DNA of 64,000 nucleotides from Clostridiales bacterium (GTDB lineage: Bacteria; Bacillota; Clostridia; Lachnospirales; Lachnospiraceae): the NCBI GenBank assembly GCA_018376135.1, contig JAHABX010000013.1:1-64000 (forward strand), written 5' to 3'. Positions 36,313 to 45,076 of the stretch are shown in pieces; positions within the stretch are counted from its first letter, which is position 1, and each line of letters opens with the position of its first letter. Both the position numbers and the translations under genes were made by a program. Under the pieces are notes generated by a model. The model searched no databases. It had not been told where the DNA came from and saw only the letters and a list, made by a program, of their open reading frames with translations.

Positions 36313-37542
36313 TTATTCTTCCTGCCTCCGCAGAATATCCATTTTCTCCGGACACTTGCTTAACTTCACCCAAAGGACCTGCTTCGGATGGGGTGCGCTC
36401 TCCTGTGCGTTCCCTTCCTCGTCCCAGATGCCTTCCACGGTAACCTCCGCATTCTGTCCGTCCGGCTTCATGATCTCGATCTTTTCTCCCACAGAAAACT
36501 TATTCCTCTGCTCGATCCGGCAGCGTCCTTCCTCGTCCGTCTCCCAGGCAATGCCCAGATAAGTATATTCCTTTACATAGGTATTGCTGTCATAGATCTG
36601 CGCCGCTTCATCCGGCTTTCCGTAGAAAAAGCCTGTGGTAAACTGACGATAGGTGCAGTTGGATATCTGATCCAGATACCAGGGCATATTCTGCTCATAC
36701 AGGGCAGGATCCTTCGCATAATCGTCCAGCGCCCTGCGGTAGGTACGCGCCACCGTTGCCACATAGAGGGCTGTCTTCATACGTCCCTCGATCTTCAGAC
36801 TGTCCACTCCTGCATCGATCAGATCCGGCAGATGCTCGATCATGCACAGATCCTTGGAGTTGAAGATATAGGTTCCTCTCTCATTCTCATAGACCGGCAT
36901 GTACTCCCCGGGGCGGGTCTCCTCCACCACCGCGTATTTCCAGCGGCACGGATGCGTACAGGCACCCTGATTGGCATCCCTTCCCGTGAAAAAATTACTG
37001 AGCAGGCATCTTCCCGAATAAGAAATACACATCGCTCCGTGTACAAAGGTCTCGATCTCCAGCTCTGGGGGGATATGTTCCCGAATCTGACGGATCTCCT
37101 TTAAGGACAGCTCTCTTCCGGTCACCACCCGGGCTGCTCCCTGCTGCTGCCAGAACCGGAATGTCATATAATTTACATTGTTTGCCTGTGTGGAAATATG
37201 GATCTCGATCTCCGGGCAGACCTCCCGGGCGATCATGAACATTCCCGGATCCGAGATGATCAGCGCATCCGGCTTTATCTCCTTTAATTCCTGAAAATAC
37301 TGCCTTGCTCCATCAAGATCCTCATTGTGGGCAAGAATATTGGCAGTTACATAGACCTTTACCTGATGGGCATGAGCAAAACGAATACCCTCCGCCATCT
37401 CATCCATGGAAAAATTCTTTGCTTTTGCGCGGAGACCAAATGCCTCTCCGCCGATATATACTGCATCCGCCCCGAAGATAACTGCGATCTTCAGCACCTC
37501 CAGGCTGCTTGCCGGAATTAAAAGCTCCGGATGTCTTTTCAT
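36313..37542 (-). CDS. trhP: U32 family peptidase-like protein, probable tRNA 5-hydroxyuridine synthesis protein TrhP
   Basis: Protein of 409 aa with the U32 signature (EIETFVHGAMCISYSGRCLLS) and conserved cysteines (NQGACTHPCRW). B. subtilis YrrN/YrrO and E. coli YegQ of this family are needed for 5-hydroxyuridine at the tRNA wobble position rather than acting as proteases. The adjacent upstream gene is the matching YrrM-type methyltransferase, which supports that role. AGGAG precedes the ATG closely. It starts 24 nt after trmR and is followed at once by sigK. Confidence 0.85.
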   Translation of the reverse strand: MKRHPELLIPASSLEVLKIAVIFGADAVYIGGEAFGLRAKAKNFSMDEMAEGIRFAHAHQVKVYVTANILAHNEDLDGARQYFQELKEIKPDALIISDPGMFMIAREVCPEIEIHISTQANNVNYMTFRFWQQQGAARVVTGRELSLKEIRQIREHIPPELEIETFVHGAMCISYSGRCLLSNFFTGRDANQGACTHPCRWKYAVVEETRPGEYMPVYENERGTYIFNSKDLCMIEHLPDLIDAGVDSLKIEGRMKTALYVATVARTYRRALDDYAKDPALYEQNMPWYLDQISNCTYRQFTTGFFYGKPDEAAQIYDSNTYVKEYTYLGIAWETDEEGRCRIEQRNKFSVGEKIEIMKPDGQNAEVTVEGIWDEEGNAQESAPHPKQVLWVKLSKCPEKMDILRRQEE

Positions 37543-37566
37543 GATTCTCCTCTTTTCCAGACCCTT

Positions 37567-38208
37567 TTATCTGCGGACGCTGACCGTCACGCCATCGCCC
37601 AGCGGCAGGACCGATGTGGTCAGCTCCTCGCAGTGGGTCAGTGTATATAGATATTCCCTCATTCTTGCATGAATGGTACGGTTCCTGCGTTCCACCGCAA
37701 AACGGGATTCGATCAGATCTCCGTCCTGAAGCACATTATCAGAGACCAGGATCCCTCCGCTTTCAAGAAGCCGAAGCAGCTCCGGCAGATAATAAATATA
37801 CTGCCCCTTTGCCGCATCCATGAAGATAAAGTCATAAGGTCCTTCCAGCCCCTTAAGCACCTCCATGGCATCCCCCTCCAGAAGGGTGATCTTCTCTTCC
37901 TTCCCTGCACGGACAAAATTCTCTCTTGCAATCGGGATCCGTTTTTCATACTTCTCTATGGTAGTAACCCTGCAGTCCTCCGGTGCATACTCGCTCATCA
38001 GGATCGCCGAAAAGCCTACTGCAGTCCCCACCTCCAGAATCCTCTTCGGGCCGTGGGACTTCAGAAGAAACTTCAGAAAGCTCTGCATCTCCCGGCGGAT
38101 GATCGGCACATATGCCGCCAGCGCTTCCCGCTCGATCTGATCCAGTATCTCCGTATTACCGGGATTCAGAGAGTTGATATAAGCTGTCATTCTTTCATTG
38201 ACAATCAT
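37567..38208 (-). CDS. trmR: O-methyltransferase, probable tRNA 5-hydroxyuridine methyltransferase TrmR
   Basis: Class I SAM-dependent methyltransferase of 213 aa, COMT-like. Motif I is ILEVGTAVGFSAILMSEYAP; the later FIFMDAAKGQYIYYLPELL and ILVSDNVLQDG blocks mark the metal-dependent O-methyltransferase group. B. subtilis TrmR (YrrM) methylates ho5U34 to mo5U34 and lies in the same mltG-trmR-trhP order as here. It overlaps the mltG-like stop by 4 nt (ATGA). Function by homology and context. Confidence 0.85.
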   Translation of the reverse strand: MIVNERMTAYINSLNPGNTEILDQIEREALAAYVPIIRREMQSFLKFLLKSHGPKRILEVGTAVGFSAILMSEYAPEDCRVTTIEKYEKRIPIARENFVRAGKEEKITLLEGDAMEVLKGLEGPYDFIFMDAAKGQYIYYLPELLRLLESGGILVSDNVLQDGDLIESRFAVERRNRTIHARMREYLYTLTHCEELTTSVLPLGDGVTVSVRR

Positions 38209-38585
38209 TCTTCTTCCTCTTCTGTCTTTCCTGCCATCACCTGCATCATTTCCCTGGGGGTCATGGAAGTGTTCAGTATATAATTTCCTTCCTTCAGGAT
38301 GTCTTCATACTGATTGACCTTCATCTGCAGACGAAAAATATCCGCATCTGCCACCAGTCCCTTACGTTCCAGAAGCACCGCTACTTCCTTTGCCTTCATA
38401 TCTCTGGTCAGCGTCACACTCACGTCCCTGCCCGGCTCCGCATCTACAGCCGAATCTGAGACAATGCTGTAGCAGTACATATACGCTGTCTCTCCCACCT
38501 TATATATGCCGACAATGACTAAAATAAGAATTGCCAGACGCAGGATAAACAGCCCTGCTGACAGCATCGCTTTCTGTCCATTCAT
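38205..38585 (-). CDS. Short MltG-like (endolytic transglycosylase N-terminal) membrane protein
   Basis: A 126-aa protein with one N-terminal transmembrane helix (residues about 8-28). A LysM-like module follows (VSVTLTRDMKAKEVAVLLERKGLV ... NYILNTSMTPREMMQVM), matching the N-terminal part of MltG. The catalytic YceG domain is absent, so it cannot cleave glycan strands by itself as MltG does. It sits where mltG (yrrL) lies in related Firmicutes clusters, between the ylbF-like gene and trmR. It may be a reduced MltG that binds peptidoglycan. Confidence 0.8.
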   Translation of the reverse strand: MNGQKAMLSAGLFILRLAILILVIVGIYKVGETAYMYCYSIVSDSAVDAEPGRDVSVTLTRDMKAKEVAVLLERKGLVADADIFRLQMKVNQYEDILKEGNYILNTSMTPREMMQVMAGKTEEEEE

Positions 38586-38627
38586 TTTCGTGTGTCTCCT
38601 TTTAATCCGCAGTACCTCCTGCCGGCG

Positions 38628-38954
38628 CTATATCACCAGGTCCACCGATCTGGTGATCCGGGCGCTGATCTCCTGAAGCATGCGGCATATCCGCAATTCC
38701 CGTTCAAGATACTGCGCCACCAGTGGATTCGTTCTGAACTCCTTATACTGGCGCTCAAATTCTTCCATGCGCTCATACAGATCCTCTGCTCCGCTGTTCT
38801 GGAGCTCGTAGTTCTTCCAGCAAAATTCTCTGATCTTATCTGCAAGCCCCGGTACGCTGCTCACCTGCCGCTCGGCCTCCTGAAAACTCTGATATTCGGT
38901 ACTTTCCCGGATGGCTGCTACTAATTCATCCACTTTATCTTTTATCGTATCCAT
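38628..38954 (-). CDS. YlbF/YmcA family regulator
   Basis: All-helical protein of 108 aa resembling YlbF/YmcA. In B. subtilis these form the Y-complex that modulates RNase Y activity and RNA maturation. Recognisable stretches are LVAAIRESTEYQSFQEAE and FRTNPLVAQYLERELRICRM. It begins 4 nt after the RNase J stop, which links it to RNA turnover. No iron-sulfur cysteines comparable to the full Y-complex can be shown here. Confidence 0.8.
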   Translation of the reverse strand: MDTIKDKVDELVAAIRESTEYQSFQEAERQVSSVPGLADKIREFCWKNYELQNSGAEDLYERMEEFERQYKEFRTNPLVAQYLERELRICRMLQEISARITRSVDLVI

Positions 38955-38957
38955 ATC

Positions 38958-40622
38958 CTATACTTCCATGATAATCGGTAAAATCATCGGGTTTCTCTTC
39001 GTTTTCTTACGGATATAATCCCCGAGGGCGTCCTTCATCACATTCTTCATCTTGCCCCAGTCCGTAATATTACGGTCCAGACATCTCTCTACCGCGTCAT
39101 AGACCACGGCTCTCGCCTGCTCCATCAGATCCTCGGATTCTCTCACATAAACAAAGCCGCGGGACACAATATCCGGACCGGACAGCAGCTGATTGCTGCC
39201 CTTTTCCAGCGTGAGAACAATGATCATAATGCCGTCTTCAGCCAGATGCTGACGGTCGCGCATAACGATATTACCCACATCTCCGACACCCAGTCCATCC
39301 ACAAAGATCGCTCCGGTGTGTACCTTGTCCACAACCTTTGCATTGTCTGCATCCATCTCGATCACGTCTCCGGATCTCATAACAAAGATATGCTCCTTCT
39401 CGATGCCAAGCTGCTGGGCAATTGCTGCCTGCGCCTTCAGATGACGGTATTCACCGTGCACCGGGATCGCATATTTCGGGCGTACCAGAGAATAGATCAG
39501 CTTGATCTCCTCCTGGCATGCATGTCCGGATACATGCGCATCCTGGAAAATCACATTCGCACCCTTTGCCGAAAGCTCATTGATGACCTTGGATACCGCC
39601 TTTTCGTTGCCCGGAATGGGGTTCGAGCTGAAGATGACCGTGTCACCCGGCATAATATGCACCTTACGATGCAGGTTCTGCGCCATACGGGACAGAGCCG
39701 CCATCGACTCTCCCTGACTTCCGGTGGTGATCAGCACCGTAGCCTCCGGCGGATAATTATTCAGCTTCTCTATATCGATCAGGGTATTGTCCGGAATTCT
39801 GATATACCCCAGCTCTGCCGCCGTCGTAATGACATTGACCATGCTGCGCCCTTCCACCACGACCTTCTTGTTGTGCTTATATGCAGAATTGATGATCTGC
39901 TGTACACGGTCCACATTGGACGCAAAGGTCGCTACGATGATACGGGAATTACAGTGCTCGGCAAACAGGGAATCCATCGTTCTTCCTACCGTCTTTTCCG
40001 ACTGGGTGATCCCCGGACGCTCCGCATTGGTACTGTCGCACATCAGCGCCAGCACACCCTTCTTTCCGATCTCTCCGAATCTCTGCAGATCGATACTGTC
40101 ACCGTAGACCGGGGTGTAATCCACCTTGAAGTCTCCTGTGTGTACCACCGTACCCGCCGGAGAATAGATCGCCAGTGCAGACGCATCTGCAATACTGTGA
40201 TTTGTCTTGATAAATTCAATACGGAACTGCCCCAGATTGATGGACTGTCCGTGACGTACCACCTTGCGCTTGGTGGATTTGAGCATATTGTGCTCCTTTA
40301 ACTTTCCTTCGATCAGCGCAATGGTCAGCTTCGTCGCATAAACCGGGACATTCACATCCTTCAGAATATACGGAAGCGCTCCGATATGATCCTCATGTCC
40401 GTGAGTGATGACAAAGCCTTTCACCTTGCTCAGATTCTGCTTCAAGTATGAAACATCCGGAATAACCAGGTCAATGCCCAGCATGTCATCCTCCGGAAAT
40501 GCAAGCCCGCAGTCCACAACAATAATACTGTCTTCAAATTCAAAGGCAGTAATGTTCATTCCAATCTGTTCCAGTCCGCCCAACGGAATGATACGCAGTT
40601 TTGAATTGTTTACATTTTTCAA
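38958..40622 (-). CDS. rnjA: Ribonuclease J
   Basis: Metallo-beta-lactamase/beta-CASP ribonuclease with 5'-exonuclease and endonuclease activity in mRNA decay and rRNA maturation. Motifs include ITHGHEDHIGALPYIL (metal ligands near residue 75), HTGDFKVDYTP, LMCDSTNAERPG and the beta-CASP segment TTGSQGESMAALSRM. PVHGEYRHLKAQA follows. Length 554 aa is normal. Only one rnj copy lies in the window, so whether it is the J1 or J2 type is open. Confidence 0.94.
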   Translation of the reverse strand: MKNVNNSKLRIIPLGGLEQIGMNITAFEFEDSIIVVDCGLAFPEDDMLGIDLVIPDVSYLKQNLSKVKGFVITHGHEDHIGALPYILKDVNVPVYATKLTIALIEGKLKEHNMLKSTKRKVVRHGQSINLGQFRIEFIKTNHSIADASALAIYSPAGTVVHTGDFKVDYTPVYGDSIDLQRFGEIGKKGVLALMCDSTNAERPGITQSEKTVGRTMDSLFAEHCNSRIIVATFASNVDRVQQIINSAYKHNKKVVVEGRSMVNVITTAAELGYIRIPDNTLIDIEKLNNYPPEATVLITTGSQGESMAALSRMAQNLHRKVHIMPGDTVIFSSNPIPGNEKAVSKVINELSAKGANVIFQDAHVSGHACQEEIKLIYSLVRPKYAIPVHGEYRHLKAQAAIAQQLGIEKEHIFVMRSGDVIEMDADNAKVVDKVHTGAIFVDGLGVGDVGNIVMRDRQHLAEDGIMIIVLTLEKGSNQLLSGPDIVSRGFVYVRESEDLMEQARAVVYDAVERCLDRNITDWGKMKNVMKDALGDYIRKKTKRNPMILPIIMEV

Positions 40623-40649
40623 AAAAATAACCTCCTGTTTATTTCACGT

Positions 40650-41099
40650 TTACATTTTCAGGCAATCCCCGCAGTATCCGTAGAGTTTCACATCATGATC
40701 CTGAATCCGAAACCCGGTCTTCTCCTCCATCTTCTTCTCAAAGGCTTCCAGCAGATCTCCCTGAAAAGACATGACGCGACCGCACTTGACACATATCAGA
40801 TGGTGGTGGTGATGACCGTCCTCCTGTTCATAGACGTTCCCCAGTTCATAACGCACATAACCATCATCCAGATGAATCCGATCAATGATCTTTAACTCCA
40901 GCAGAAGCTGGATCGTCCTGTATACCGTAGCAAGCCCGATCTCGGGATTGCTCACTTTCACCAGTTCATAAATTTCTTCCGCAGTCAGATGGCTGTCCGG
41001 CTTCTGAGAAAGCGCTGTCAGCACTGCGAGCCGCTGTGTTGTCACTTTCAGTCCCTTCTCCCGAAGCAGATCTGCAAATTGTTCCCTGTCTAACTGCAT
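40650..41099 (-). CDS. Fur/PerR family metalloregulator
   Basis: Transcriptional regulator of 149 aa. The winged helix (residues 1-85; GLKVTTQRLAVLTAL, EIGLATVYRTIQLLLE) is followed by the metal domain with five consecutive histidines (HHHHHLICVKCG). A second CxxC pair at the C-terminus (YGYCGDC) completes the structural zinc site. Sequence alone does not separate iron (Fur), peroxide (PerR) or zinc (Zur) sensing. It lies between DUF1292 and RNase J. Confidence 0.88.
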   Translation of the reverse strand: MQLDREQFADLLREKGLKVTTQRLAVLTALSQKPDSHLTAEEIYELVKVSNPEIGLATVYRTIQLLLELKIIDRIHLDDGYVRYELGNVYEQEDGHHHHHLICVKCGRVMSFQGDLLEAFEKKMEEKTGFRIQDHDVKLYGYCGDCLKM

Positions 41100-41110
41100 A
41101 TAAAATCCCC

Positions 41111-41368
41111 CTACTTTTCGATCTCCACCTCGTCCAGAAGCTGTTCGAAAATAGTCAGCAGAGCATCAAGCTCCTGCTCATCCTCCACGATCTCATAGAG
41201 GCTGTCCTTATCCTCATCTCCTGACATATCCTTCAGGATCAGGCACTCACCGTCCTCCTCCTCAGAATCTGCTACCAGAAGATAATTTATTCCATTGACA
41301 CGGGTCTGCTCCAGCACATAGAACTCCGCCGTGCCGCCGTTTTCTTCCTGAAAGGTAAGTTTTTCCAT
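41111..41368 (-). CDS. DUF1292 domain-containing protein (YrzB-like)
   Basis: Acidic 85-aa protein with the family pattern of beta strands (FYVLEQTRVNGINYLLVAD) and acidic linker (EEEDGECLILKDM). No catalytic motif is seen and the function is unknown. It abuts the ruvX stop directly, and the ireB-ruvX-DUF1292 order is strongly conserved in Firmicutes, suggesting a housekeeping role. Confidence 0.88.
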   Translation of the reverse strand: MEKLTFQEENGGTAEFYVLEQTRVNGINYLLVADSEEEDGECLILKDMSGDEDKDSLYEIVEDEQELDALLTIFEQLLDEVEIEK

Positions 41369-41803
41369 TTATATAGTCTCCCTGCTTCTTCTCGCATCCA
41401 GATATCCCTGCAGTATAAATACTGCCGCAATCTTATCTACGTATTCTTTTCTGTGCTCTCTTCGCACACCGCTCTCCATCAGTGTACGGTTGGCTTCTAC
41501 AGTCGTCAGCCGCTCGTCCCACATGAAAACAGGCAGACCTGTCCGCTTTTTCAGCATTTCTGCAAATTCCAGCGATCTCTCAGCCCTGTCTCCGATGGTA
41601 TTATTCATATTCTTGGGAAAACCCAGTACAATTTCCTCTACTTCATATTCCTCACACAGCGCCCTGATCCTTGCAAGGGTCTGCCGAAGCTTATTCTCCT
41701 GCGTCCGGCAGATCGTCTCTATCCCCTGGGCAGTTAAAAGAAGAGCATCACTAATCGCGACTCCAACTGTCCTGGAGCCGTAATCAAGTCCCATAATCCT
41801 CAT
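41369..41803 (-). CDS. ruvX: Holliday junction resolvase-like RuvX (YqgF)
   Basis: RNase H-fold nuclease of 144 aa. The first acidic residue lies in MGLDYGSRTVGVAISD, with VLGFPKNMNNTIG, and the later WDERLTTVEAN. VDKIAAVFILQGYLD closes the fold. Studied members process rRNA 5' ends or act on junctions. It is directly flanked by ireB and DUF1292. Confidence 0.93.
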   Translation of the reverse strand: MRIMGLDYGSRTVGVAISDALLLTAQGIETICRTQENKLRQTLARIRALCEEYEVEEIVLGFPKNMNNTIGDRAERSLEFAEMLKKRTGLPVFMWDERLTTVEANRTLMESGVRREHRKEYVDKIAAVFILQGYLDARRSRETI

Positions 41804-41810
41804 CTGTCAC

Positions 41811-42074
41811 TTATTCCTTTACTGTCTTCTCAACATACACTCTCAAAAGCTCTTCAACCAGCTCGTCCCGCTCCACCTTCATAATCAGGCTTCTTGCCCC
41901 CTTATGACTGGTAATATATGTTGGATCTCCTGACATGATATAGCCCACGATCTGGTTCACAGGGTCATATCCCTTCTCTGTCATCGCCTGATAAACCAGC
42001 TGCAGAACCTCTCCGACCTTCAGCTCCTGATCGGACTGGATTTTAAAATACTGTGTATTCTCCAATTTCTTCAT
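41811..42074 (-). CDS. ireB: IreB family regulatory phosphoprotein
   Basis: Small protein of 87 aa with the near-invariant GYIMSGDPTYITSHKGARS. In Enterococcus it is phosphorylated by the IreK PASTA kinase on threonines near the N-terminus and modulates cephalosporin resistance. The N-terminal MKKLENTQYFKI retains a threonine in that region. First gene of the ireB-ruvX-DUF1292 group. Confidence 0.92.
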   Translation of the reverse strand: MKKLENTQYFKIQSDQELKVGEVLQLVYQAMTEKGYDPVNQIVGYIMSGDPTYITSHKGARSLIMKVERDELVEELLRVYVEKTVKE

Positions 42075-42165
42075 AGTTCCACGCCCTCAACTGTAGTATA
42101 GCATTAGTTTACTATAATCTGTTGGTAAATTCAATGCCTATTTTCCGCCATGCCTCGACATGAAT

Positions 42166-43470
42166 CTACAAAAGTAATCCACCAAGAATGTCCGCTTCAA
42201 GAAATTTATCCACCTTTACCTGCACCAGACGGTTGGTAAGTGATGTGTTTTCCGGAACCGCCACACGCACATATTCCCTGGTATGACCCACCTGATACAC
42301 CTGTCCTCCTATGGTCACAGACTCCTCCATCAGCACCTGAACTACGGTTCCGATCAGTCGCTCTCTGAAGACCCGGCTGTTCTCTTCTGTCATCTTCAGA
42401 AGAATATCGCTTCTTCTTGTCTTCTCCGACTCCGGGATCTGATCCGGCATACGGTCCGCCCGGGTCCCCTTCCTGCGGGAATATTTGAATACATGCATCT
42501 CATAGAAGCCAATCTCCTGCAGAAAATCAACGGTGGCTGCAAATTCCTCTTCTGTTTCTCCGGGGAAGCCTGCAATCACATCCGTTGTCAGCGCCGGATG
42601 ATCAAAAAATCTTCTCAGGCGCTCACAGCAGGCACGGAATTCCTCCGTATCATACTTCCGGTTCATGCGCCTGAGCGTCTCGTCACAACCGCTCTGCAAA
42701 GACAGATGAAAATGCGGACACAGCTTCTCCACCTCTGACAGCTCCCGGACAAACTCCTCCGTCATGATCCGCGGTTCCAGAGAACCAAGACGGATCCTCT
42801 TTATCCCTTCAATCCCGGCAATTCCCCGGATAACCGTCATAAGAGTCTCTTCCTCCAGATCCACTCCGTAGGAATCCAGATGAATGCCCGTCAGCACCAC
42901 CTCCTGATAGCCATTCTCCGCCAGCCGGTTCACCTCTGCAAGGATATCCGGAAGTCTTCTGCTCCTGACTCTCCCTCTGGTATAGGGAATGATGCAGTAG
43001 CTGCAGAACTGATTACAGCCGTCCTGGATCTTCACATAGGCGCGCGTATGCTCTGCCGTCCGGTCAAGAGACAGCTCCTCATAGGTCCTTTCATGGGTCA
43101 GATCCCGGATATGGGAAGGCACATGCTCTTCCTCCCATGTCTTCAGAATATCAGGAAGATTGACCTTCTCATTGTTCCCGATCAGGATATCCACAGATGC
43201 ATCCTGCAATAATTCCTCTCCCGCAGCCTGGACATAGCAGCCTGCCGCAACCACCACCGCGTCCGGGTTCTGCTTTCTGGCACGATGAAGCATCTGCCGG
43301 GACTTGCGGTCTGCCATATTGGTCACGCTGCAGGTATTGATAATATAGATATCTGCCTTTTCCTCAAAGGGCACGATCTCATAACCGTTTTTCTCCAGTA
43401 TCTCCTGCATCGCCTCTGTCTCATATGAATTCACCTTGCAGCCAAGATTGTGCAGTGCCGCTTTCTTCAT
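42166..43470 (-). CDS. mtaB: tRNA (t6A37) methylthiotransferase MtaB
   Basis: Radical SAM enzyme that converts t6A37 to ms2t6A37 in tRNAs reading ANN codons. The UPF0004 domain has HNLGCKVNSYETEAM, INTCSVTNMADRKSRQ and a third Cys in VAAGCYVQ. The radical SAM site is CNQFCSYCIIPYTRG, and a TRAM domain closes the protein. ATG 43468-43470 with AGGAGG about 9 nt upstream gives 434 aa; 32 further open codons upstream are unlikely. It is divergent from the HPr-like gene. Confidence 0.94.
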   Translation of the reverse strand: MKKAALHNLGCKVNSYETEAMQEILEKNGYEIVPFEEKADIYIINTCSVTNMADRKSRQMLHRARKQNPDAVVVAAGCYVQAAGEELLQDASVDILIGNNEKVNLPDILKTWEEEHVPSHIRDLTHERTYEELSLDRTAEHTRAYVKIQDGCNQFCSYCIIPYTRGRVRSRRLPDILAEVNRLAENGYQEVVLTGIHLDSYGVDLEEETLMTVIRGIAGIEGIKRIRLGSLEPRIMTEEFVRELSEVEKLCPHFHLSLQSGCDETLRRMNRKYDTEEFRACCERLRRFFDHPALTTDVIAGFPGETEEEFAATVDFLQEIGFYEMHVFKYSRRKGTRADRMPDQIPESEKTRRSDILLKMTEENSRVFRERLIGTVVQVLMEESVTIGGQVYQVGHTREYVRVAVPENTSLTNRLVQVKVDKFLEADILGGLLL

Positions 43471-43522
43471 GTTCTTCCTCCTGATCTTTATGAGCTGTTC
43501 TGAACTTGATTTTATTTTATCA

Positions 43523-43551
43523 TTGACTTTCTCCCCGCAAGTCTTTAATAT
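43523..43551 (+). promoter_or_regulatory. Sigma-A promoter for the HPr-like gene
   Basis: On the plus strand, -35 TTGACT (43523-43528) and -10 TAATAT (43546-43551) with 17-nt spacing, followed by a leader of about 35 nt with AGGAGG before the ATG. Confidence 0.65.
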
Positions 43552-43593
43552 GTTATTTGGAATCAAACAATCACATTTGAGGAGGAATGTTCA

Positions 43594-43827
43594 ATGAAAA
43601 CCGTTCATATTTCTTTAAATTCTATCGATAAAGTAAAGGCATTTGTTAACGATATCACCAGATTTGACAACGACTTCGATCTGGTATCCGGCCGTTATGT
43701 TATCGATGCCAAGTCCATCATGGGTATCTTCAGCCTGGATCTTTCCAAGCCGATCGAACTGAATATCCATTCCGAGAGCAATGCGGATGAGATTCTCGAA
43801 GTTCTCACACCCTATATTGTGGAATAA
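43594..43827 (+). CDS. HPr-like protein lacking the phospho-acceptor histidine
   Basis: A 77-aa protein with HPr fold features: the regulatory serine loop is intact (AKSIMGIFSLDL, Ser41 equivalent to Ser46). The active-site segment GIHARPA of HPr is replaced by LNSIDKV, so there is neither the His15 nor the Arg17 equivalent and it cannot accept phosphate from enzyme I. In B. subtilis, Crh is a comparable paralogue that works only through the serine. A role in catabolite control via HPr kinase is therefore possible but inferred. AGGAGG precedes the ATG. It has its own promoter and terminator and is one of the few plus-strand genes. Confidence 0.85.
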   Translation: MKTVHISLNSIDKVKAFVNDITRFDNDFDLVSGRYVIDAKSIMGIFSLDLSKPIELNIHSESNADEILEVLTPYIVE

Positions 43828-43840
43828 TCACCCGATGGGT

Positions 43841-43867
43841 AAGGCTGCCTGATGGCAGCCTTTTTTA
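43841..43867 (+). terminator. Terminator of the HPr-like gene
   Basis: A 9-bp stem (43841-43849 and 43854-43862) with a TGAT loop, running into a T-run on the plus strand, 13 nt after the stop. Confidence 0.9.
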
Positions 43868-43873
43868 TTATAT

Positions 43874-45055
43874 CTACGCCCGAATCTCTATCACTTCATC
43901 CGAAGCGATCGCTTCCTCTACCATCTCCTCGATCTTCTCCTCCAGTGCCAGCTCGGACCTGCGGATCAGATCCACTCTCGGCTTGGTTACCGGATGCTTT
44001 GCCACAAAGGTCGTACAGCAGTCCTCGTAAGGCAGGATCGATGTCTCATAGGTATCGATCTTCTTGGCGATCGTCACAATATCCTCTTTGTCAAATGCGA
44101 TCAACGGACGGAATACAGGAAGTGTACAGACGTCATTGGTTGCCGCAAGACTGGCTACGGTCTGGCTTGCCACCTGTCCGATGCTCTCTCCGGTGATCAG
44201 TGCCAGACATCCTGTATCCTCTGCGATCTTCTGAGCGATCCGCATCATATAACGGCGCATGATGATCGTCAGCTCATCGTGAGGACACTGGTCATAGATA
44301 TACATCTGGATGTCCGTAAAATTGATCACGTGCAGACGGATCGGTCCGGTGTATTCTGCCACCTTCTTTGCCAGATCCACCACCTTCTGCTTCGCACGCT
44401 CACTGGTGTAGGGCGGTGCGTGGAAATAGGTCGCATCAATATATACGCCTCTCTTTGCCACCATATAGCCTGCCACCGGACTGTCAATACCGCCGGACAA
44501 AAGAAGCATGGAGCGTCCGTTGGTTCCAAGGGGCATACCGCCCGGTCCCGGAATCACCTCCGAATAAATATAGATATTTTTTCTCAGCTCAATATGAAGC
44601 ATGATATCCGGATGATGCACATCTACGGAAAGCTCCGGAAACCGGTCCAGGATCCTGCCGCCCAGCTCTGCGTTGACCTCCATGGATTCCATGGGGAAGC
44701 TCTTGTTCGCACGGCGGGTATGGATCTTAAAGGTTGCTCTGCGGTCCCCATACATGCTTTCCATATAGGACAGCACCCTCTCTGAAAGGGGCTCAAAGCC
44801 TTCGTTCTCTATAATCACGACCGGACAGATTCCTACAATGCCGAACACCCTTTTAAGAGCGCTTACCGCCTCATCATAATCAAAGGCGCCTTCCGCCTCC
44901 ACATAGATACGGCCCTGCTCCCTGGTGACCTTAAACTCACCCTCTACCTCACTCAGCACCTGTTTCATCCGGACGACCAGCGCATCCTCGAATACATAAC
45001 GGTTCTTACCCTTTACGCCGATCTCTCCGTATTTAATCAAAAAAGCCTGAAACAT
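43874..45055 (-). CDS. thiI: tRNA uracil 4-sulfurtransferase ThiI
   Basis: Makes 4-thiouridine at tRNA position 8 and can supply sulfur for thiamine. The ferredoxin-like and THUMP domains occupy residues about 1-165 and the PP-loop SGGIDSPVAGYMVAKRG starts near 183. GESIGQVASQT and the cysteines in DCCTTFVAKHP are present. There is no C-terminal rhodanese domain, as in Bacillus ThiI, which receives sulfur from a dedicated cysteine desulfurase. That partner is encoded just upstream. Confidence 0.95.
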   Translation of the reverse strand: MFQAFLIKYGEIGVKGKNRYVFEDALVVRMKQVLSEVEGEFKVTREQGRIYVEAEGAFDYDEAVSALKRVFGIVGICPVVIIENEGFEPLSERVLSYMESMYGDRRATFKIHTRRANKSFPMESMEVNAELGGRILDRFPELSVDVHHPDIMLHIELRKNIYIYSEVIPGPGGMPLGTNGRSMLLLSGGIDSPVAGYMVAKRGVYIDATYFHAPPYTSERAKQKVVDLAKKVAEYTGPIRLHVINFTDIQMYIYDQCPHDELTIIMRRYMMRIAQKIAEDTGCLALITGESIGQVASQTVASLAATNDVCTLPVFRPLIAFDKEDIVTIAKKIDTYETSILPYEDCCTTFVAKHPVTKPRVDLIRRSELALEEKIEEMVEEAIASDEVIEIRA

Positions 45056-45076
45056 TTTTTTCTCCTTTATATTCCT

